From assembly GCF_025997855.1 (NCBI RefSeq), contig NZ_AP026560.1, forward strand, positions 1,142,001-1,206,000: DNA of 64,000 nucleotides, in the 5' to 3' direction. The notes below the pieces were generated by a model. It was not told the origin of the DNA, searched no databases, and was given only the letters and a program-made list of their open reading frames with translations. Positions within the stretch are counted from its first letter, which is position 1, and each line of letters starts with the position of its first letter. Positions 48,095 to 58,867 of the stretch are shown piece by piece. Source of the stretch: Deinococcus aetherius. GTDB taxonomy: Bacteria; Deinococcota; Deinococci; Deinococcales; Deinococcaceae. A program made the translations under genes and the position numbers.

Positions 48095-48379
48095 TCAAAC
48101 CGTTCCCTCGCTGCTGTCGCGGTTCTGGCGGGCGGTGCCGTCGTCCGCGCCGCCGCTGTCCCCGTCGGTGACCCGGTTCCCGTCGGTGATGCCGGGAATC
48201 ATGGCGGTGCCCGCCGGGCCGCTCAGCACGGGAGGCACCGGCACCCCGGCGAGCATCTCGTCGTCGCGGACCTGCTCGCCGGGCGCGGAGGGGTTGACCC
48301 GGTTGCCCGCCTCGCCCTCGACCTCCTCGACGCTGCGGCCCAGGGGGGCGTCACCGTAACGGTTGTCCTCGTTCGTCAT
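48095..48379 (-). CDS. Small acidic PLGRSVEEVE protein 2
   Basis: This 94-residue paralogue of the neighbouring protein starts RYGDAPLGRSVEEVEGEAGN, with a Gly/Asp/Pro-rich tail. The two genes are 29 bases apart on the same strand and probably arose by duplication. Promoter elements are not obvious upstream of 48379. Confidence 0.6.
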   Translation of the reverse strand: MTNEDNRYGDAPLGRSVEEVEGEAGNRVNPSAPGEQVRDDEMLAGVPVPPVLSGPAGTAMIPGITDGNRVTDGDSGGADDGTARQNRDSSEGTV

Positions 48380-48515
48380 GGTCCAGTGTGTGTGGGGTGA
48401 CGGACCGGGCGTATGAGTCGCGGCTTGCGGGCGCCTTCATCCCTCCCCCGGCGAAGGGCGTGCGGGCGCGGCGACTCACCCGCTATGCTGCCCCCAAGGT
48501 GAGGAGAGCAGAGCC

Positions 48516-49589
48516 ATGAATGACCGCGTACAGTCGGCCCTGAAGGTGCTGGGGATCGGCGTGCCGCCCGCCGCGACGCTGGAGCGCGAGGGCGCGTTCT
48601 TCGCCCTCCTGGAGGACACGCTGATCTACCAGGACGCGGGCGGCACCCGCCGGGTCACCCTGCGCGACCTGACCCGCATCCACAGCGACGAGGAGGGCCT
48701 GCTGCGGGTCGAGACCCCCGCCGGAACGGCCCTGATCGCCAGTCTCCTCGGCTACGACCCCGCCCGCGTCCAGGCCTTCTTTGCGCAGGTGCGCGACGCC
48801 ACCGCTCGCGCCAAGCACCTCCCGACCTCGCCCCTCCCGGGCATGAGTGGGCAGAAGACCTTCGGCTCCGCGCCTGCGCCCGCCGCAGCGGCCAGGGGGC
48901 AGGCTCCCGCCCTCCCCCCGCGTGAGGAGGCGGGCCCCCAGGTCCGTCCGGACGCCGGGAGAGCACAGGCACCCGAGAACCGCCCCGCGCAGAGCGACCC
49001 GTCCCCTCCCCGCGAGCGTCCGGCGCCGCCCGCCTCCCCCCGCTCGACCCAGTGGAAACCGCCCGGCCAGAACGACCTCGGCGGCGAGACCGTGCGGGTG
49101 ATCGGCCCCTCGGCCCGCGTGCAGACGCCCGCCCCCGCCCCGACGACCCCGACGAAAGCCCCTCCGACTCCTGCCCCCATCGTCGTGACTCCCACCCTGG
49201 CCGACCCGGCGCCCGTGACGGTCACGCCGGAGGTCGCGCCCGCCGCCCCGGCCCCGGCGGGGCCCCGCGTCCGGCCGGGGCGGGCGCGCGGTGGGCTGGC
49301 TGATCTGGACGCGCGGGCGGAGGGGGTGCTGGGGTGGGTGGGCCGGTTGCGCCTCCTCGCAGCGGTGCTGGGGCTCGCGGCGCTCGGGCTGGCCGCCTTT
49401 CAGTTCGCCGAGGGACCGCGCCTGACGGGCCTGTGGACCCTGATCGTCGGGGGCGTGGGGGCCCTGGCGCTCCTCGCCTTCGCGGAGGTCGCCGACCTCG
49501 TGGTGTCCCTCGCCCGGACGGTGGCGGGCGAGGGCCGCGACGGAGCGACGGACGCGGGCGGGGGCACCGTCGTCGACAGGCCGCAGTGA
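48516..49589 (+). CDS. Membrane protein with long Pro/Ala linker
   Basis: This 357-residue protein has an ordered N-terminal domain of about 95 residues, beta-rich with [20 protein letters not shown] and [18 protein letters not shown], which may be a PH-like fold. A disordered Pro/Ala/Thr linker (95-260) follows, then two membrane helices ([18 protein letters not shown] and [20 protein letters not shown]) and a short tail. TATGCT at 48484-48489 is a likely -10 box, and GAGGAGAG precedes ATG 48516. The stop overlaps lysK. Function unknown. Confidence 0.6.
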   Translation: MNDRVQSALKVLGIGVPPAATLEREGAFFALLEDTLIYQDAGGTRRVTLRDLTRIHSDEEGLLRVETPAGTALIASLLGYDPARVQAFFAQVRDATARAKHLPTSPLPGMSGQKTFGSAPAPAAAARGQAPALPPREEAGPQVRPDAGRAQAPENRPAQSDPSPPRERPAPPASPRSTQWKPPGQNDLGGETVRVIGPSARVQTPAPAPTTPTKAPPTPAPIVVTPTLADPAPVTVTPEVAPAAPAPAGPRVRPGRARGGLADLDARAEGVLGWVGRLRLLAAVLGLAALGLAAFQFAEGPRLTGLWTLIVGGVGALALLAFAEVADLVVSLARTVAGEGRDGATDAGGGTVVDRPQ

Positions 49590-50686
49590 TGCCCGCGCCC
49601 GACCGGGCCGCCGAGGCCCGGGCGCTCGTCGTGGGGGCTGTCGCCATCCCCTCCCGGTCCGGGGAGGAGGCGGAGGTCGCGGCCTACCTGACGAACTGGA
49701 TGGCGGGGCGCGGCTTTGAGGCGCACGTCGACGAGGCGGGCAACGCGGTGGGCGAGCGGGGGCAGGGTCCCCTGACCGTCCTGCTGCTCGGGCACATCGA
49801 CACGGTGCCGGGGGACATCCCGGTGCGGGTGGAGGGGGACGTCCTCCACGGGCGGGGCAGCGTGGACGCCAAGGGGAGCTTCTGCGCCTTCGTGGCGGCG
49901 GTGGCAGCCCTGCCGGAGGAGGCGCTCGCCGGGGCCCGCTTCGTGTGCGTCGGCGCGACCGAGGAGGAGGCGCCGAGCAGCCGGGGGGCGCGGCATGTCG
50001 TCCGTCTCTACCGCCCCGACCTCGTCCTGATCGGCGAGCCGAGCGGCTGGGCGGGCCTGACGCTGGGGTACAAAGGGCGGCTGGTGGCCCGCGTGCGCGT
50101 GCACAAGGACAACTTCCACACGGCGGGCGAGGGCACGAGCGCCGCCGACGACCTCGCTTCGGGGTGGTTCCGGGTGCGCGAGTGGGCCGCCGGGGAGGGG
50201 GGGGAGGGGGTCTTCGACGCGGTGCAGGCGACGATCCAGGACCTCTGGAGCCGCACCGACGGCCTCGCCCAGGTCGCGGAGGGCACCTTCGGGCTGCGGC
50301 TGCCGCCCCGGGTGTCTCCCGAGGCCGCCGAGGAGGCCGTACGCGGGGCGCTTTCCAGCCTGCCCGGCCCGGCGGGGGTGGAGGTCACCTTCACCGGGCA
50401 CGAGCGCGCGGTGCGGCATCCCCGGGACAACGCGCTGACCCGCGCGCTGAGGGTCGCCATCCGGGCGCGCGGCGGCACGCCCGTCTTCAAGGTGAAGACC
50501 GGCACGAGCGACATGAACGTCGTGGCGGAGGCCTGGCCGGTCCCTACCGTCGCCTACGGGCCGGGGGACAGCGCCCTCGACCACACCCCGCACGAGCACC
50601 TCGACCTGCGGGAGTACGACCGGACGGTCTCGGTGCTGACCCAAGCCCTGACCCGGCTCTCGGCGACTGACCCTGCCCGGTCCTGA
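49589..50686 (+). CDS. lysK: LysW-lysine/ornithine hydrolase, M20 family
   Basis: LysK releases lysine or ornithine from the LysW carrier protein in the alpha-aminoadipate route used by Deinococcus-Thermus. The 365-residue protein has [11 protein letters not shown] (zinc ligand), [11 protein letters not shown] (bridging Asp), [13 protein letters not shown] (catalytic Glu) and [20 protein letters not shown] ends with the last His. The length fits LysK rather than longer M20 dipeptidases. ATG 49589 overlaps the upstream stop. Confidence 0.85.
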   Translation: MPAPDRAAEARALVVGAVAIPSRSGEEAEVAAYLTNWMAGRGFEAHVDEAGNAVGERGQGPLTVLLLGHIDTVPGDIPVRVEGDVLHGRGSVDAKGSFCAFVAAVAALPEEALAGARFVCVGATEEEAPSSRGARHVVRLYRPDLVLIGEPSGWAGLTLGYKGRLVARVRVHKDNFHTAGEGTSAADDLASGWFRVREWAAGEGGEGVFDAVQATIQDLWSRTDGLAQVAEGTFGLRLPPRVSPEAAEEAVRGALSSLPGPAGVEVTFTGHERAVRHPRDNALTRALRVAIRARGGTPVFKVKTGTSDMNVVAEAWPVPTVAYGPGDSALDHTPHEHLDLREYDRTVSVLTQALTRLSATDPARS

Positions 50687-50869
50687 GAGGCATGCTTTAA
50701 GGGACGCGCGGACCCTTCACATGCACAGCCCTCCCCCCTGCGCGCCATAGTCCTGGGGGCAGGGGGCCGAGGCGGCGCGTCCGGGGCCTTCCTGACTCCT
50801 TCCCGCCCCTCCTGCGCCCGGCCGGTGTCCCGCTGCCCGGCGCGGGGGACGCTCCCCACCCGGAGACCT

Positions 50870-52612
50870 ATGGACCCCGTGACGATCCTCCTCATCCTCT
50901 TCGCCCTCGCGCTCGTGCTGTTCGCCACCGAATGGCTGCCCGTGGACGTGACCGCCCTGCTGCTGCTCGGCTCGCTGCTCGTCCTGGGCCTGCTGAGCCC
51001 GAAGGAGGCCTTCGCGGGCTTCGGCAGCGACACCGTGATCACGCTGGCGGGCCTCTTTACCCTGACCCGGGTGCTGCTGCGCGCCGGGGTCATCGAGTGG
51101 GTGGGGGTGGCCCTCAGCCGCCGCGCCCGCAACGCGGCGGGCATGATCCGGGGAATGCTGGGCGCGGTGGCGGGGGTGAGTGCGTTCACGAGCAACACCG
51201 CCACCACCGCCGTCTTCCTGCCGGTGGTGACGGGCCTCGCCCGCCGGGCCGGGGTCGCGCCGAGCCGGGTGCTGATGCCCCTGGCCTTCGCGAGCATCCT
51301 GGGTGGCACGGTCACCGTGATCGGCACGAGCACCAATCTGGTCGTCTCGGGGGCGCTGCCCGCCACCGGGCTGAGACCGCTGGGCTTTTTCGAGCTGGCG
51401 TGGGTGGGGGTGCCCGTCGCCGCCGTCGGGCTGCTGTACCTCTTCTTCGTGGCGCCCCGGCTGCTGCCCGCCCAGGACGCCGAGCTGGAGGCGTCCCTGC
51501 GCGCCTACCTCGCCGACCTGACGGTGGCGCCCGGCAGCCTCCTCACCGGGCAGACCCTGCGCGAGACGGGGCTGGGCCGCGACCACGGCCTGACCGTCGT
51601 GGCGGTGCGCCGGGGGGACCAGACGATCTACGCCCCCGGCCCCGACTTCCGAATCGAGGAGGGCGACACTCTCGCGGTGGAGGGCCCGCCCCACCGCATC
51701 CTGACGGGCAAGGGTACCCTGGGGGTGTTCAGCAAGAGTGAGCAAAAGCTCCAGGTCGAGGGCGCCGTGCCCGTGCGGCTGGTGGAGGCGGTCGTGCTGC
51801 CGGGCAGCCCCCTGGTGGGACGCACCCTGCGCGAGTCGCGCTTCCGCGAGCGGTACGGCCTCTCGGTCCTCGCCCTGCACCGCCGCGCCCGGACCATCGA
51901 GCGCCTCGCCAACCTGCGCGTGGGGGTCGGGGACGTGCTGATGATCCAGGGCCCCGCCGACCGGGTCACGGCGCTCGGCGACCACCTTACCGTGCTCGGC
52001 GACCTGACCGAGGCCCAGCGCGACCTGCGCAAAGCCCCCCTGGCGCTCCTGCTCTTCGGCGGGGCCGTGGTCGGGGGAGGGCTGGGCCTGCTTCCCCTCA
52101 GCGTGGCGGTCGTCGTGGCGGTCGCCCTCGCCTTCGCGCTGCGGCTGGTGACCCCCGAGGAGGCGTACCGGGCAGTCGAGTGGCCGGTGATCGTCCTCGT
52201 CGCCTGCATGCTCGCCTTCGGCACCGCCTTCGAGGACACCGGGGCCGCCCGGGTGATGACGGGCGCGATCTCCGACCTCCTCGAACCCCTCGGCCCCTAC
52301 GGCCTGCTTGCCGCCCTCTTCGCGGTGACGGTCGCCCTCACCCAGCCCATGAGCAACCAGGCCGCCGCCCTCGTGATGCTCCCCCTCGCCATCGGGACTG
52401 CCAAATCGCTGGGCTACGACCCGCGACCCTTCGTCATCGGTATCACCGTCGCCGCGAGCAACTCCTTCATCACCCCGCTCGAACCCTCCTGCATGCTCGT
52501 CTACGGCCCGGGCCGCTACAAGTTCATGGACTTCGTGCGGGTCGGCCTGGGCCTGACGGTCGTGACCTTCGTGGTGGCGATGCTGGTGATTCCCCGGGTG
52601 TGGCCGTTTTGA
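50870..52612 (+). CDS. SLC13-type transporter with two TrkA-C domains
   Basis: This 580-residue permease has about twelve membrane helices in two halves. Each half has an anion-transporter signature (VSAFTSNTATTAVFLPVVTG and VALTQPMSNQAAALVMLPLA). Between them are two TrkA-C (RCK-C) regulatory domains, near residues 205-285 and 300-380 (GSLLTGQTLRE, GSPLVGRTLRE). Proteins of this plan carry sulfate, phosphate or dicarboxylates with Na+. ATG 50870 begins the first helix. It is a single gene, convergent with a small membrane gene. Confidence 0.85.
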   Translation: MDPVTILLILFALALVLFATEWLPVDVTALLLLGSLLVLGLLSPKEAFAGFGSDTVITLAGLFTLTRVLLRAGVIEWVGVALSRRARNAAGMIRGMLGAVAGVSAFTSNTATTAVFLPVVTGLARRAGVAPSRVLMPLAFASILGGTVTVIGTSTNLVVSGALPATGLRPLGFFELAWVGVPVAAVGLLYLFFVAPRLLPAQDAELEASLRAYLADLTVAPGSLLTGQTLRETGLGRDHGLTVVAVRRGDQTIYAPGPDFRIEEGDTLAVEGPPHRILTGKGTLGVFSKSEQKLQVEGAVPVRLVEAVVLPGSPLVGRTLRESRFRERYGLSVLALHRRARTIERLANLRVGVGDVLMIQGPADRVTALGDHLTVLGDLTEAQRDLRKAPLALLLFGGAVVGGGLGLLPLSVAVVVAVALAFALRLVTPEEAYRAVEWPVIVLVACMLAFGTAFEDTGAARVMTGAISDLLEPLGPYGLLAALFAVTVALTQPMSNQAAALVMLPLAIGTAKSLGYDPRPFVIGITVAASNSFITPLEPSCMLVYGPGRYKFMDFVRVGLGLTVVTFVVAMLVIPRVWPF

Positions 52613-52617
52613 GGGAA

Positions 52618-52660
52618 GCGGTCAGCAAAACCTCTCCCCATCTTGCTGACGGCTGACCGC
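52618..52660. terminator. Bidirectional terminator-like hairpin
   Basis: GCGGTCAGC (52618-52626) pairs with GCTGACCGC (52652-52660), and alternatively GTCAGCAA (52621-52628) pairs with TTGCTGAC (52643-52650). It lies between two convergent genes. The GTCAG/CTGAC words resemble those of the inverted repeat at 3021-3091. Confidence 0.6.
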
Positions 52661-52809
52661 TAGATAAACAGCGGCGCGTCCGGGTCGTCCGGCAGGGGGC
52701 GGTCCTTGCGGGCGAGCAGGGCGGCGGTGGTGCCGATGCCGATGGCGGCGCCGACGGCGATGATCACCAGGGCCCACGTCAGCACCAGTTGGTGGCGGTC
52801 CAAACTCAT
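52660..52809 (-). CDS. Small single-helix membrane protein
   Basis: This 49-residue protein has one hydrophobic helix (LVLTWALVIIAVGAAIGIGT), preceded by a short polar start (MSLDRHQ) and followed by a charged tail (ARKDRPLPDDPDAP). Codon use is typical of the genome, with strong GC at third positions, which supports a real gene. Function unknown. It could be an accessory subunit of a membrane complex. Confidence 0.55.
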   Translation of the reverse strand: MSLDRHQLVLTWALVIIAVGAAIGIGTTAALLARKDRPLPDDPDAPLFI

Positions 52810-52857
52810 GGCCGCAGCATAACAGCCGTGCCCCGCCCGCCGGGTTGGGACGCGCTT

Positions 52858-54165
52858 TCAGTCGGCGGGGACGCCGGGGGGGTCTGCCGAGGGGGCGGGC
52901 GGCGTGACCTGGCGGGGCAGCCGCCCCCAGAGGATGAGCAGCGCCCCCAGCCCGAGGGCGGCGAGGGTCACCAGGCCCCAGCGCGGGCCGAGCGGGCCCT
53001 CCTTGCCGATCAGGGTGCTGGCGAGCAGCGCGCCGGGTGGGCCCATCCCCACGAGCACGAAGGAGTACAGGCTCATCACCCGGCCGCGCAGGTGGTCGGG
53101 GATGGTGAGCTGCACGGTGCTGTTCGCGCTCACGAGCAGCGAGAGCATCCCGAAGCCGCACACCGCCAGGACGGGCGTGGCGGGGACCGGCCCCGGCGTG
53201 AAGGCGAGGGCCGCCGTCGCCGCGAGCAGGATGACCGCTCCGATGCGCAGGTTGCGCGCCGGGTTGGGCTTGCTCGCCTGCCACAGCGCCCCCGCCATCG
53301 CCCCCACCCCGAAGGCGGCGCTGAGCGTGCCGAAGGCGGCCTCGCGCGCCCCGAACACCACCCGCGCGTAGTACGGGATGATCACGTTGAAGTTGATGAC
53401 AGTGAGGCTCAGCAGCCCCACGAGCAGCATCACGTTCCGCACGGCGGGGGTGCCCCGCACGTAGTGCAGCCCCTCGCGCACGTCCTCCGCCACGCTGCCG
53501 TGCTGGCCGATCTCGCGCGGGGGGAAGGGCAGCGTGGCAAGCACGAAGAGCACCGCGAAAAAGGACCCCACGTTGAGGTAGAAGGGCAGCGCCAGCCGCG
53601 AGAGCTGGTCCGGGTCGCCGCCCGCGAGCAGGGTCACCCCGAGCGCGGCGACCACCCCGAAGAGGGCCTGTCCTATCGTGCGCGACACATTGAAGGAGAG
53701 GCTGTTGAGGGCCACCGCGTTCGGCACGTCGGGCCGGGGCACGAAGTCCACCACCATGCTCTGCCGGGCGGGCATGTCGAAGGCGTTCGCCGTGCCGCTG
53801 ACGAAGGCGAGCGCCATCACCAGCCCCAGCGTGACGACCCCGAGGTGGGTGGTCACCGCAAGCGCCGTCGCGGTCGAGAGGAGCACGAGCTGGGTGGTGA
53901 GGAGGACCCGCCGCCGGGGCACCCGGTCGATCACCGCCCCCGCGAAGAGCGAGAGGAGCAGGCTGGGCAGGAACTGCGCGACCGTCACGTACCCCAGCGC
54001 CGCGCTGCTGCCCCCCGAGAGTTCGAGCACGAGGTACTGCTGCGCGGTCGCCTGCATCCACGACCCCACGAGCGACAGCAGTTGCGAGAACCAGTACCGG
54101 CGGTAAGCGGGGTGACGTAGGGCGCGAAACGTCTGGACGCGCCACGCGGAGACACGGGCGAACAC
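52858..54165 (-). CDS. MFS exporter, MFS_3 (EntS-like) type
   Basis: This 435-residue protein has twelve membrane helices. It opens FRALRHPAYRRYWFSQLLSL, has a loop motif DRVPRRRVLLTTQ (MFS motif A) and ANAFDMPARQSMVVDFVPRP, which is typical of MFS_3 exporters for siderophores or drugs. GTG 54165 lies 6 bases after TATCCT on the minus strand, so it is probably leaderless. No siderophore genes are adjacent, so the substrate is open. Confidence 0.85.
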   Translation of the reverse strand: MFARVSAWRVQTFRALRHPAYRRYWFSQLLSLVGSWMQATAQQYLVLELSGGSSAALGYVTVAQFLPSLLLSLFAGAVIDRVPRRRVLLTTQLVLLSTATALAVTTHLGVVTLGLVMALAFVSGTANAFDMPARQSMVVDFVPRPDVPNAVALNSLSFNVSRTIGQALFGVVAALGVTLLAGGDPDQLSRLALPFYLNVGSFFAVLFVLATLPFPPREIGQHGSVAEDVREGLHYVRGTPAVRNVMLLVGLLSLTVINFNVIIPYYARVVFGAREAAFGTLSAAFGVGAMAGALWQASKPNPARNLRIGAVILLAATAALAFTPGPVPATPVLAVCGFGMLSLLVSANSTVQLTIPDHLRGRVMSLYSFVLVGMGPPGALLASTLIGKEGPLGPRWGLVTLAALGLGALLILWGRLPRQVTPPAPSADPPGVPAD

Positions 54166-54603
54166 CCGTCCAGGATAGGGGGGAGCCAAGCCGCCGAGCC
54201 GGCACGCCCTCCCCATGATGGAAACGCCAACGCGGGATGAGAGTCGGTCGCCGAAGAAGAATTCTCGCCTTGGAATCCTCGGATTCCCCCCAGAAATGAG
54301 GAGCGAACAGGCGTTCATCCTTTGAGTGGAGCTGGCGCCCTCCCTTCTTCATGGAGCGGCAGCCTCGCTTTCTCTGACAGGAATCAGACAGGGGACACGC
54401 CTTAACACTTCGCGTCGAGGCGCCTGAAGAAGTAGAAAAGTCCACAACTTCGCCTTCGACGGAGTTGGCAACACGAGTGTGACCATGTTACGGTGCCGAT
54501 GTTTCATTTCCTTTGGGGAGCCTCTCATATGAAGCGTCCCTCCTGGCGATGCCGTGCCTAAGTGGCGCCGCATGAATGTCTCCGCGCCCTGCGAGTCCTT
54601 TGC
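54166..54603 (+). promoter_or_regulatory. Intergenic region with the promoter of the NlpC/P60 gene
   Basis: TTGGCA (54465-54470) and TACGGT (54489-54494) form a promoter with an 18-base spacer reading toward the hydrolase gene. The first 5' ORF, ATG 54499 to TAA 54561, would encode 20 residues and could be leaderless. TTGGAATCC-TC-GGATTCC near 54270-54290 is a short hairpin. The rest holds nothing I can support. Confidence 0.5.
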
Positions 54604-55566
54604 ATGACGTTCCTTCCCCGCTTCCTGTTGCCGTTGACCCTGCTTACCCTCGCCTCCGGGGCGGGAGCCTCGCTCACGGGCGGGGGGGCCGGGCCCCTGC
54701 CGCCCGCCGTCCCTGCTTCCGCCGAGGGGCCACTCACCGTCACCGTGCAGCCGGGGGACACGGCCTTTCGCCTGGCCCGCGCCCATGGCCTGAGCGTCGA
54801 GGTGCTTCTCGCCCTGAACGGCCTGAGCGGCCCCGACCTGCGCGTGGGGCAGGTGCTGCGCGTGCGGGAGGTCCCGCCGTACACCGTGCAGCCGGGGGAG
54901 ACGCTGTACTCCCTCGCGCGCCGTTTCGGGGTGAGCGTGGACGCCCTGCTCGCGGCGAATACGCTCCCCACCGACACCGTGCTGCGGGCGGGTCAGGTGC
55001 TGCTCGTTCCCGGGCCGGGTCCCGGCGTCACGGCCCCCGCCCCGGCGGTCACGGCAGGGCAACCGCCCGTGCCCGACCTCGCCCCACCGCTCACCGCCGT
55101 CCCCGTGGCCTCATCCCCGGACGTTCTCGCCCCCGAGCCCCTTCCCGGGGACGCCCTGGCAGCGCCCCTCCCGGGTGACTGGCGCGGCGCGGCCCTGGCG
55201 CTTCTGGGGGTGCCCTACGTGTACGGGGGCAGCACGCTCGCCGGGCTCGATTGCAGCGGGCTGGTGCTCCAGGTCTTCGCGCCCCTCGGGCTGAACCTTC
55301 CCCGCCGCAGCGCGGAGCAGGCCCAGGTCGGGCTGCCGGTCGCGGCCGGGGAGCTGCAGCCCGGCGACCTCGTCTTCTTCGACACCGAGGGGCGCGGTAC
55401 CGTCACGCACGTCGGCATCTACCTCGGCGAGGACGAGTTCTTGAACGCCAACTCCTACCGGGGCGGGGTCGTCGTGGACCACCTGCTCTCGGACCGTTAC
55501 TGGGCGCCCCGCCTCGTCGGTGCCCGCCGGGTGTTGCCGCCGACCACGTACGCCTCGGGCCGCTAG
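54604..55566 (+). CDS. Secreted LysM-NlpC/P60 endopeptidase
   Basis: This 320-residue protein has a signal peptide (LLPLTLLTLASGAGA). Two LysM domains (VTVQPGDTAFRLARAHGL and YTVQPGETLYSLARRFGV) bind peptidoglycan, then a Pro/Val linker leads to an NlpC/P60 domain with catalytic Cys in AGLDCSGLVLQVF, His in GTVTHVGIYLG and a polar third residue near FLNANSY. It cleaves gamma-D-Glu peptide links in cell wall. It probably acts in wall remodelling during growth or division. Confidence 0.92.
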   Translation: MTFLPRFLLPLTLLTLASGAGASLTGGGAGPLPPAVPASAEGPLTVTVQPGDTAFRLARAHGLSVEVLLALNGLSGPDLRVGQVLRVREVPPYTVQPGETLYSLARRFGVSVDALLAANTLPTDTVLRAGQVLLVPGPGPGVTAPAPAVTAGQPPVPDLAPPLTAVPVASSPDVLAPEPLPGDALAAPLPGDWRGAALALLGVPYVYGGSTLAGLDCSGLVLQVFAPLGLNLPRRSAEQAQVGLPVAAGELQPGDLVFFDTEGRGTVTHVGIYLGEDEFLNANSYRGGVVVDHLLSDRYWAPRLVGARRVLPPTTYASGR

Positions 55567-55638
55567 CCGAGCCTTTGCCCAACGAACGCAGGCACGCTCT
55601 TCAGTTTTTCGAAGAGGCGTGCCCGCGTTCGACCCGCC

Positions 55639-55863
55639 CTACCCCTCGTCCTCTTCCGGGGTGTCGTCGAGGAGGGCGCGGTACTCGTCGAGGTGCTCGC
55701 CCTCGCCGAGTTCGCGGGCGATCTTTTCGATGGCGAGGCGGACGACCTCGCTCTTGCTGATCAGGCGCTCGGGGCTCGACAGCTCGTACGCCGTGCGGGT
55801 GAGCAGGGCGTCTTGCTCCTCGCTGATCACCACCTGCAAGCGTTTGCGTTCCTTCTTGGGCAT
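55639..55863 (-). CDS. Small DNA-binding-like protein (ribbon-helix-helix type)
   Basis: This 74-residue protein starts KKERKRLQVVISEEQDALLT, a strand that suits a ribbon-helix-helix DNA reader. It continues with two helices (TRTAYELSSPERLISKSEVV and RLAIEKIARELGEGEHLDEY) and an acidic tail. RHH proteins bind DNA as dimers, often as antitoxins or regulators. No toxin gene is adjacent. ATG 55863 has GAGGGAGAGG before it. Confidence 0.65.
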   Translation of the reverse strand: MPKKERKRLQVVISEEQDALLTRTAYELSSPERLISKSEVVRLAIEKIARELGEGEHLDEYRALLDDTPEEDEG

Positions 55864-56128
55864 CCCCTCTCCCTCTGACCCTGGCGACTTGATTTCCCCG
55901 GCAGCGTAGCACGCAGCATGAGTACCCTCAACATAGGGCTCATGTCACTCGGGTGAGTACGTATGGCCCCGTCCTTCACACGCAGGCCATCGTCTGAACG
56001 TGAAGCGGACGTGGGGTTCCGCGTAGACGTACAGTGAGCATCATGTGTAACATGCACTCTGCCCAGGCGGAGTGCGCCCGGGTCCCCCTATGCCCACCCC
56101 CGCGCGCCGCGCGACTGAAAGGACCGCC

Positions 56129-57412
<1,284 letters not shown>

Positions 57413-57720
57413 GGGGAGAGATGGGAACGGCGCCCGCTTCCGGGGAGGAGGTAGGCACGTTCTTTTGACGACGTGATGACTGTGGAGGATGCACAGAAGT
57501 CGCCCGCCGGTTCACCGCCTCCTCCGTCTGGAGATGGTGGGCGGGGGCGCTGGGGCACGGGAAAGGCCTCGTCGGCGCTCGACTTCTCACCGCCCGACAA
57601 CGTTGAGCGCAGGCCCACCAACTTCACGATCCACCCTCCTAGGGTGAACCGAGCACGTCGTTCCCGAGCCGTTGTTCCCCGCCTCGTCGGTTGGGGGCGT
57701 CGTCACCCCGGAGGTTTGCC
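57413..57720. other. Intergenic region
   Basis: About 300 bases between murA and a small acidic gene. An open frame at 57473-57724 is low-complexity Pro/Gly/Arg and has no good ribosome site, so I do not call it. CGGAGG before ATG 57721 serves the next gene. Confidence 0.4.
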
Positions 57721-57957
57721 ATGATCGAAGACACCAGCCCACTCGGAAAGTCCGTCGAGGAGATCGAGCGCGACAGCGGCAACCTCGACCCCGACCGCAA
57801 CGCAGACGAAGGGGAGGGCGTGCAGGGAGGCGTGATCATCCCGCCGATGGGCCTGGGCGGCACGAGCGGAACGGCGGCCACCGGCACTGCCACGGGCGTT
57901 CCGATGATGCCCATCGTGGAGAGCGCCGAGCGGACGGACGGGGATGAGAACATCTGA
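57721..57957 (+). CDS. Small acidic PLGKSVEEIE protein 3
   Basis: This 78-residue protein starts DTSPLGKSVEEIERDSGNLD, the same motif as the two proteins at 47829 and 48095, followed by a Gly/Thr-rich middle and an acidic end. CCGGAGG precedes ATG 57721. Distribution of the motif over three loci suggests a lineage-specific family. Function unknown. Confidence 0.6.
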   Translation: MIEDTSPLGKSVEEIERDSGNLDPDRNADEGEGVQGGVIIPPMGLGGTSGTAATGTATGVPMMPIVESAERTDGDENI

Positions 57958-58038
57958 GGGCCCAACCGGGTCGACATCCCGGATGTTCTCCTGAATCCAC
58001 CGACAGGAGCGGCGCGTCACGTACGCTGGCGTCGTTCT

Positions 58039-58863
58039 ATGTCATCCACCGAGTCGAATTCGACGGGGCAAAGCCGCACGTCTACGTTGGAACACGCCGG
58101 GCGCCCGCTGCAAGTGACCGAGCTGGGGACGAACGAGCCCGCCCTCGTTCTCCTGTCCGGCCTGGGTGACCCGGCTTCTTGGTGGTTCAGCGTGCCTTCC
58201 CCGGAGGAGGCAGGGCCCCACTGGCAGGGTGACCCCAGGGGGGACCGTCCAGGCCTTGCCCCTGGGCTGGCCTCCGTCGCGCGGGTCGTCGCCTACGACC
58301 GGGCGGGCGTCGGAGGCAGCGCCGCTCTCGACCACGACCGCACCTGGGATGAAATCTACGCGGAGTTGGAGGCCGTCTTGAATGCCCTGCACCTCACCCG
58401 TCCCCCGGTGCTGGTGGGGCACTCACTGGGAGGCATGATCGCCTCCACCTACGCCAGGCGGCATCTCTCCAGGGTTGGAGGACTGGTGCTGCTCGACATG
58501 ACACCGCCCCCGCTGGAGCCGAGACCACACGGGCCGAGTCCTGAGCGTCTGGCGCTCACGCATTTCGAGCCCCCGGAGGTCGCCCCCCACGTGCTCGGCG
58601 ATCTGCCGCTGGTGCTGGTCGCACCGGGACGGCCCTCCACCGTGGCCGAGGTGGCGTGGCAGCAGCCGACGGCGACGCGAGAAGCCCTCGACTCCAGATT
58701 CCGGCAGCGCCGTGAGCGACACGAGCAGATTCTGCGGACGTCGGCGCGCAGCCGGGCCGTCTGGACCTCTCAACCCGGGCACTACGTCCACCTCGACACA
58801 CCCGACGTGGTGATGGAGGCAGTTCTGGAGGTCTGGCAGGAGGTTCGGGCACGTCTGGAGTGA
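58039..58863 (+). CDS. Alpha/beta hydrolase
   Basis: This 274-residue protein has the hydrolase fold: oxyanion strand ALVLLSGLGD, nucleophile elbow LVGHSLGGMIAS (Ser near 137), and late catalytic His in QPGHYVHLDTPDV. An insertion near residues 50-80 after PASWWFSV may form part of a lid. The substrate is unknown; esterase, lactonase or peptidase are all possible. TACGCT lies 11 bases before ATG 58039. Confidence 0.82.
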   Translation: MSSTESNSTGQSRTSTLEHAGRPLQVTELGTNEPALVLLSGLGDPASWWFSVPSPEEAGPHWQGDPRGDRPGLAPGLASVARVVAYDRAGVGGSAALDHDRTWDEIYAELEAVLNALHLTRPPVLVGHSLGGMIASTYARRHLSRVGGLVLLDMTPPPLEPRPHGPSPERLALTHFEPPEVAPHVLGDLPLVLVAPGRPSTVAEVAWQQPTATREALDSRFRQRRERHEQILRTSARSRAVWTSQPGHYVHLDTPDVVMEAVLEVWQEVRARLE

Positions 58864-58867
58864 CCCT

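Noticed and set aside
57473..57724. An 83-codon open frame between murA and the small acidic gene
   Set aside because: Low-complexity Pro/Gly/Arg sequence, no ribosome site, and it overlaps the ribosome site of the next gene.
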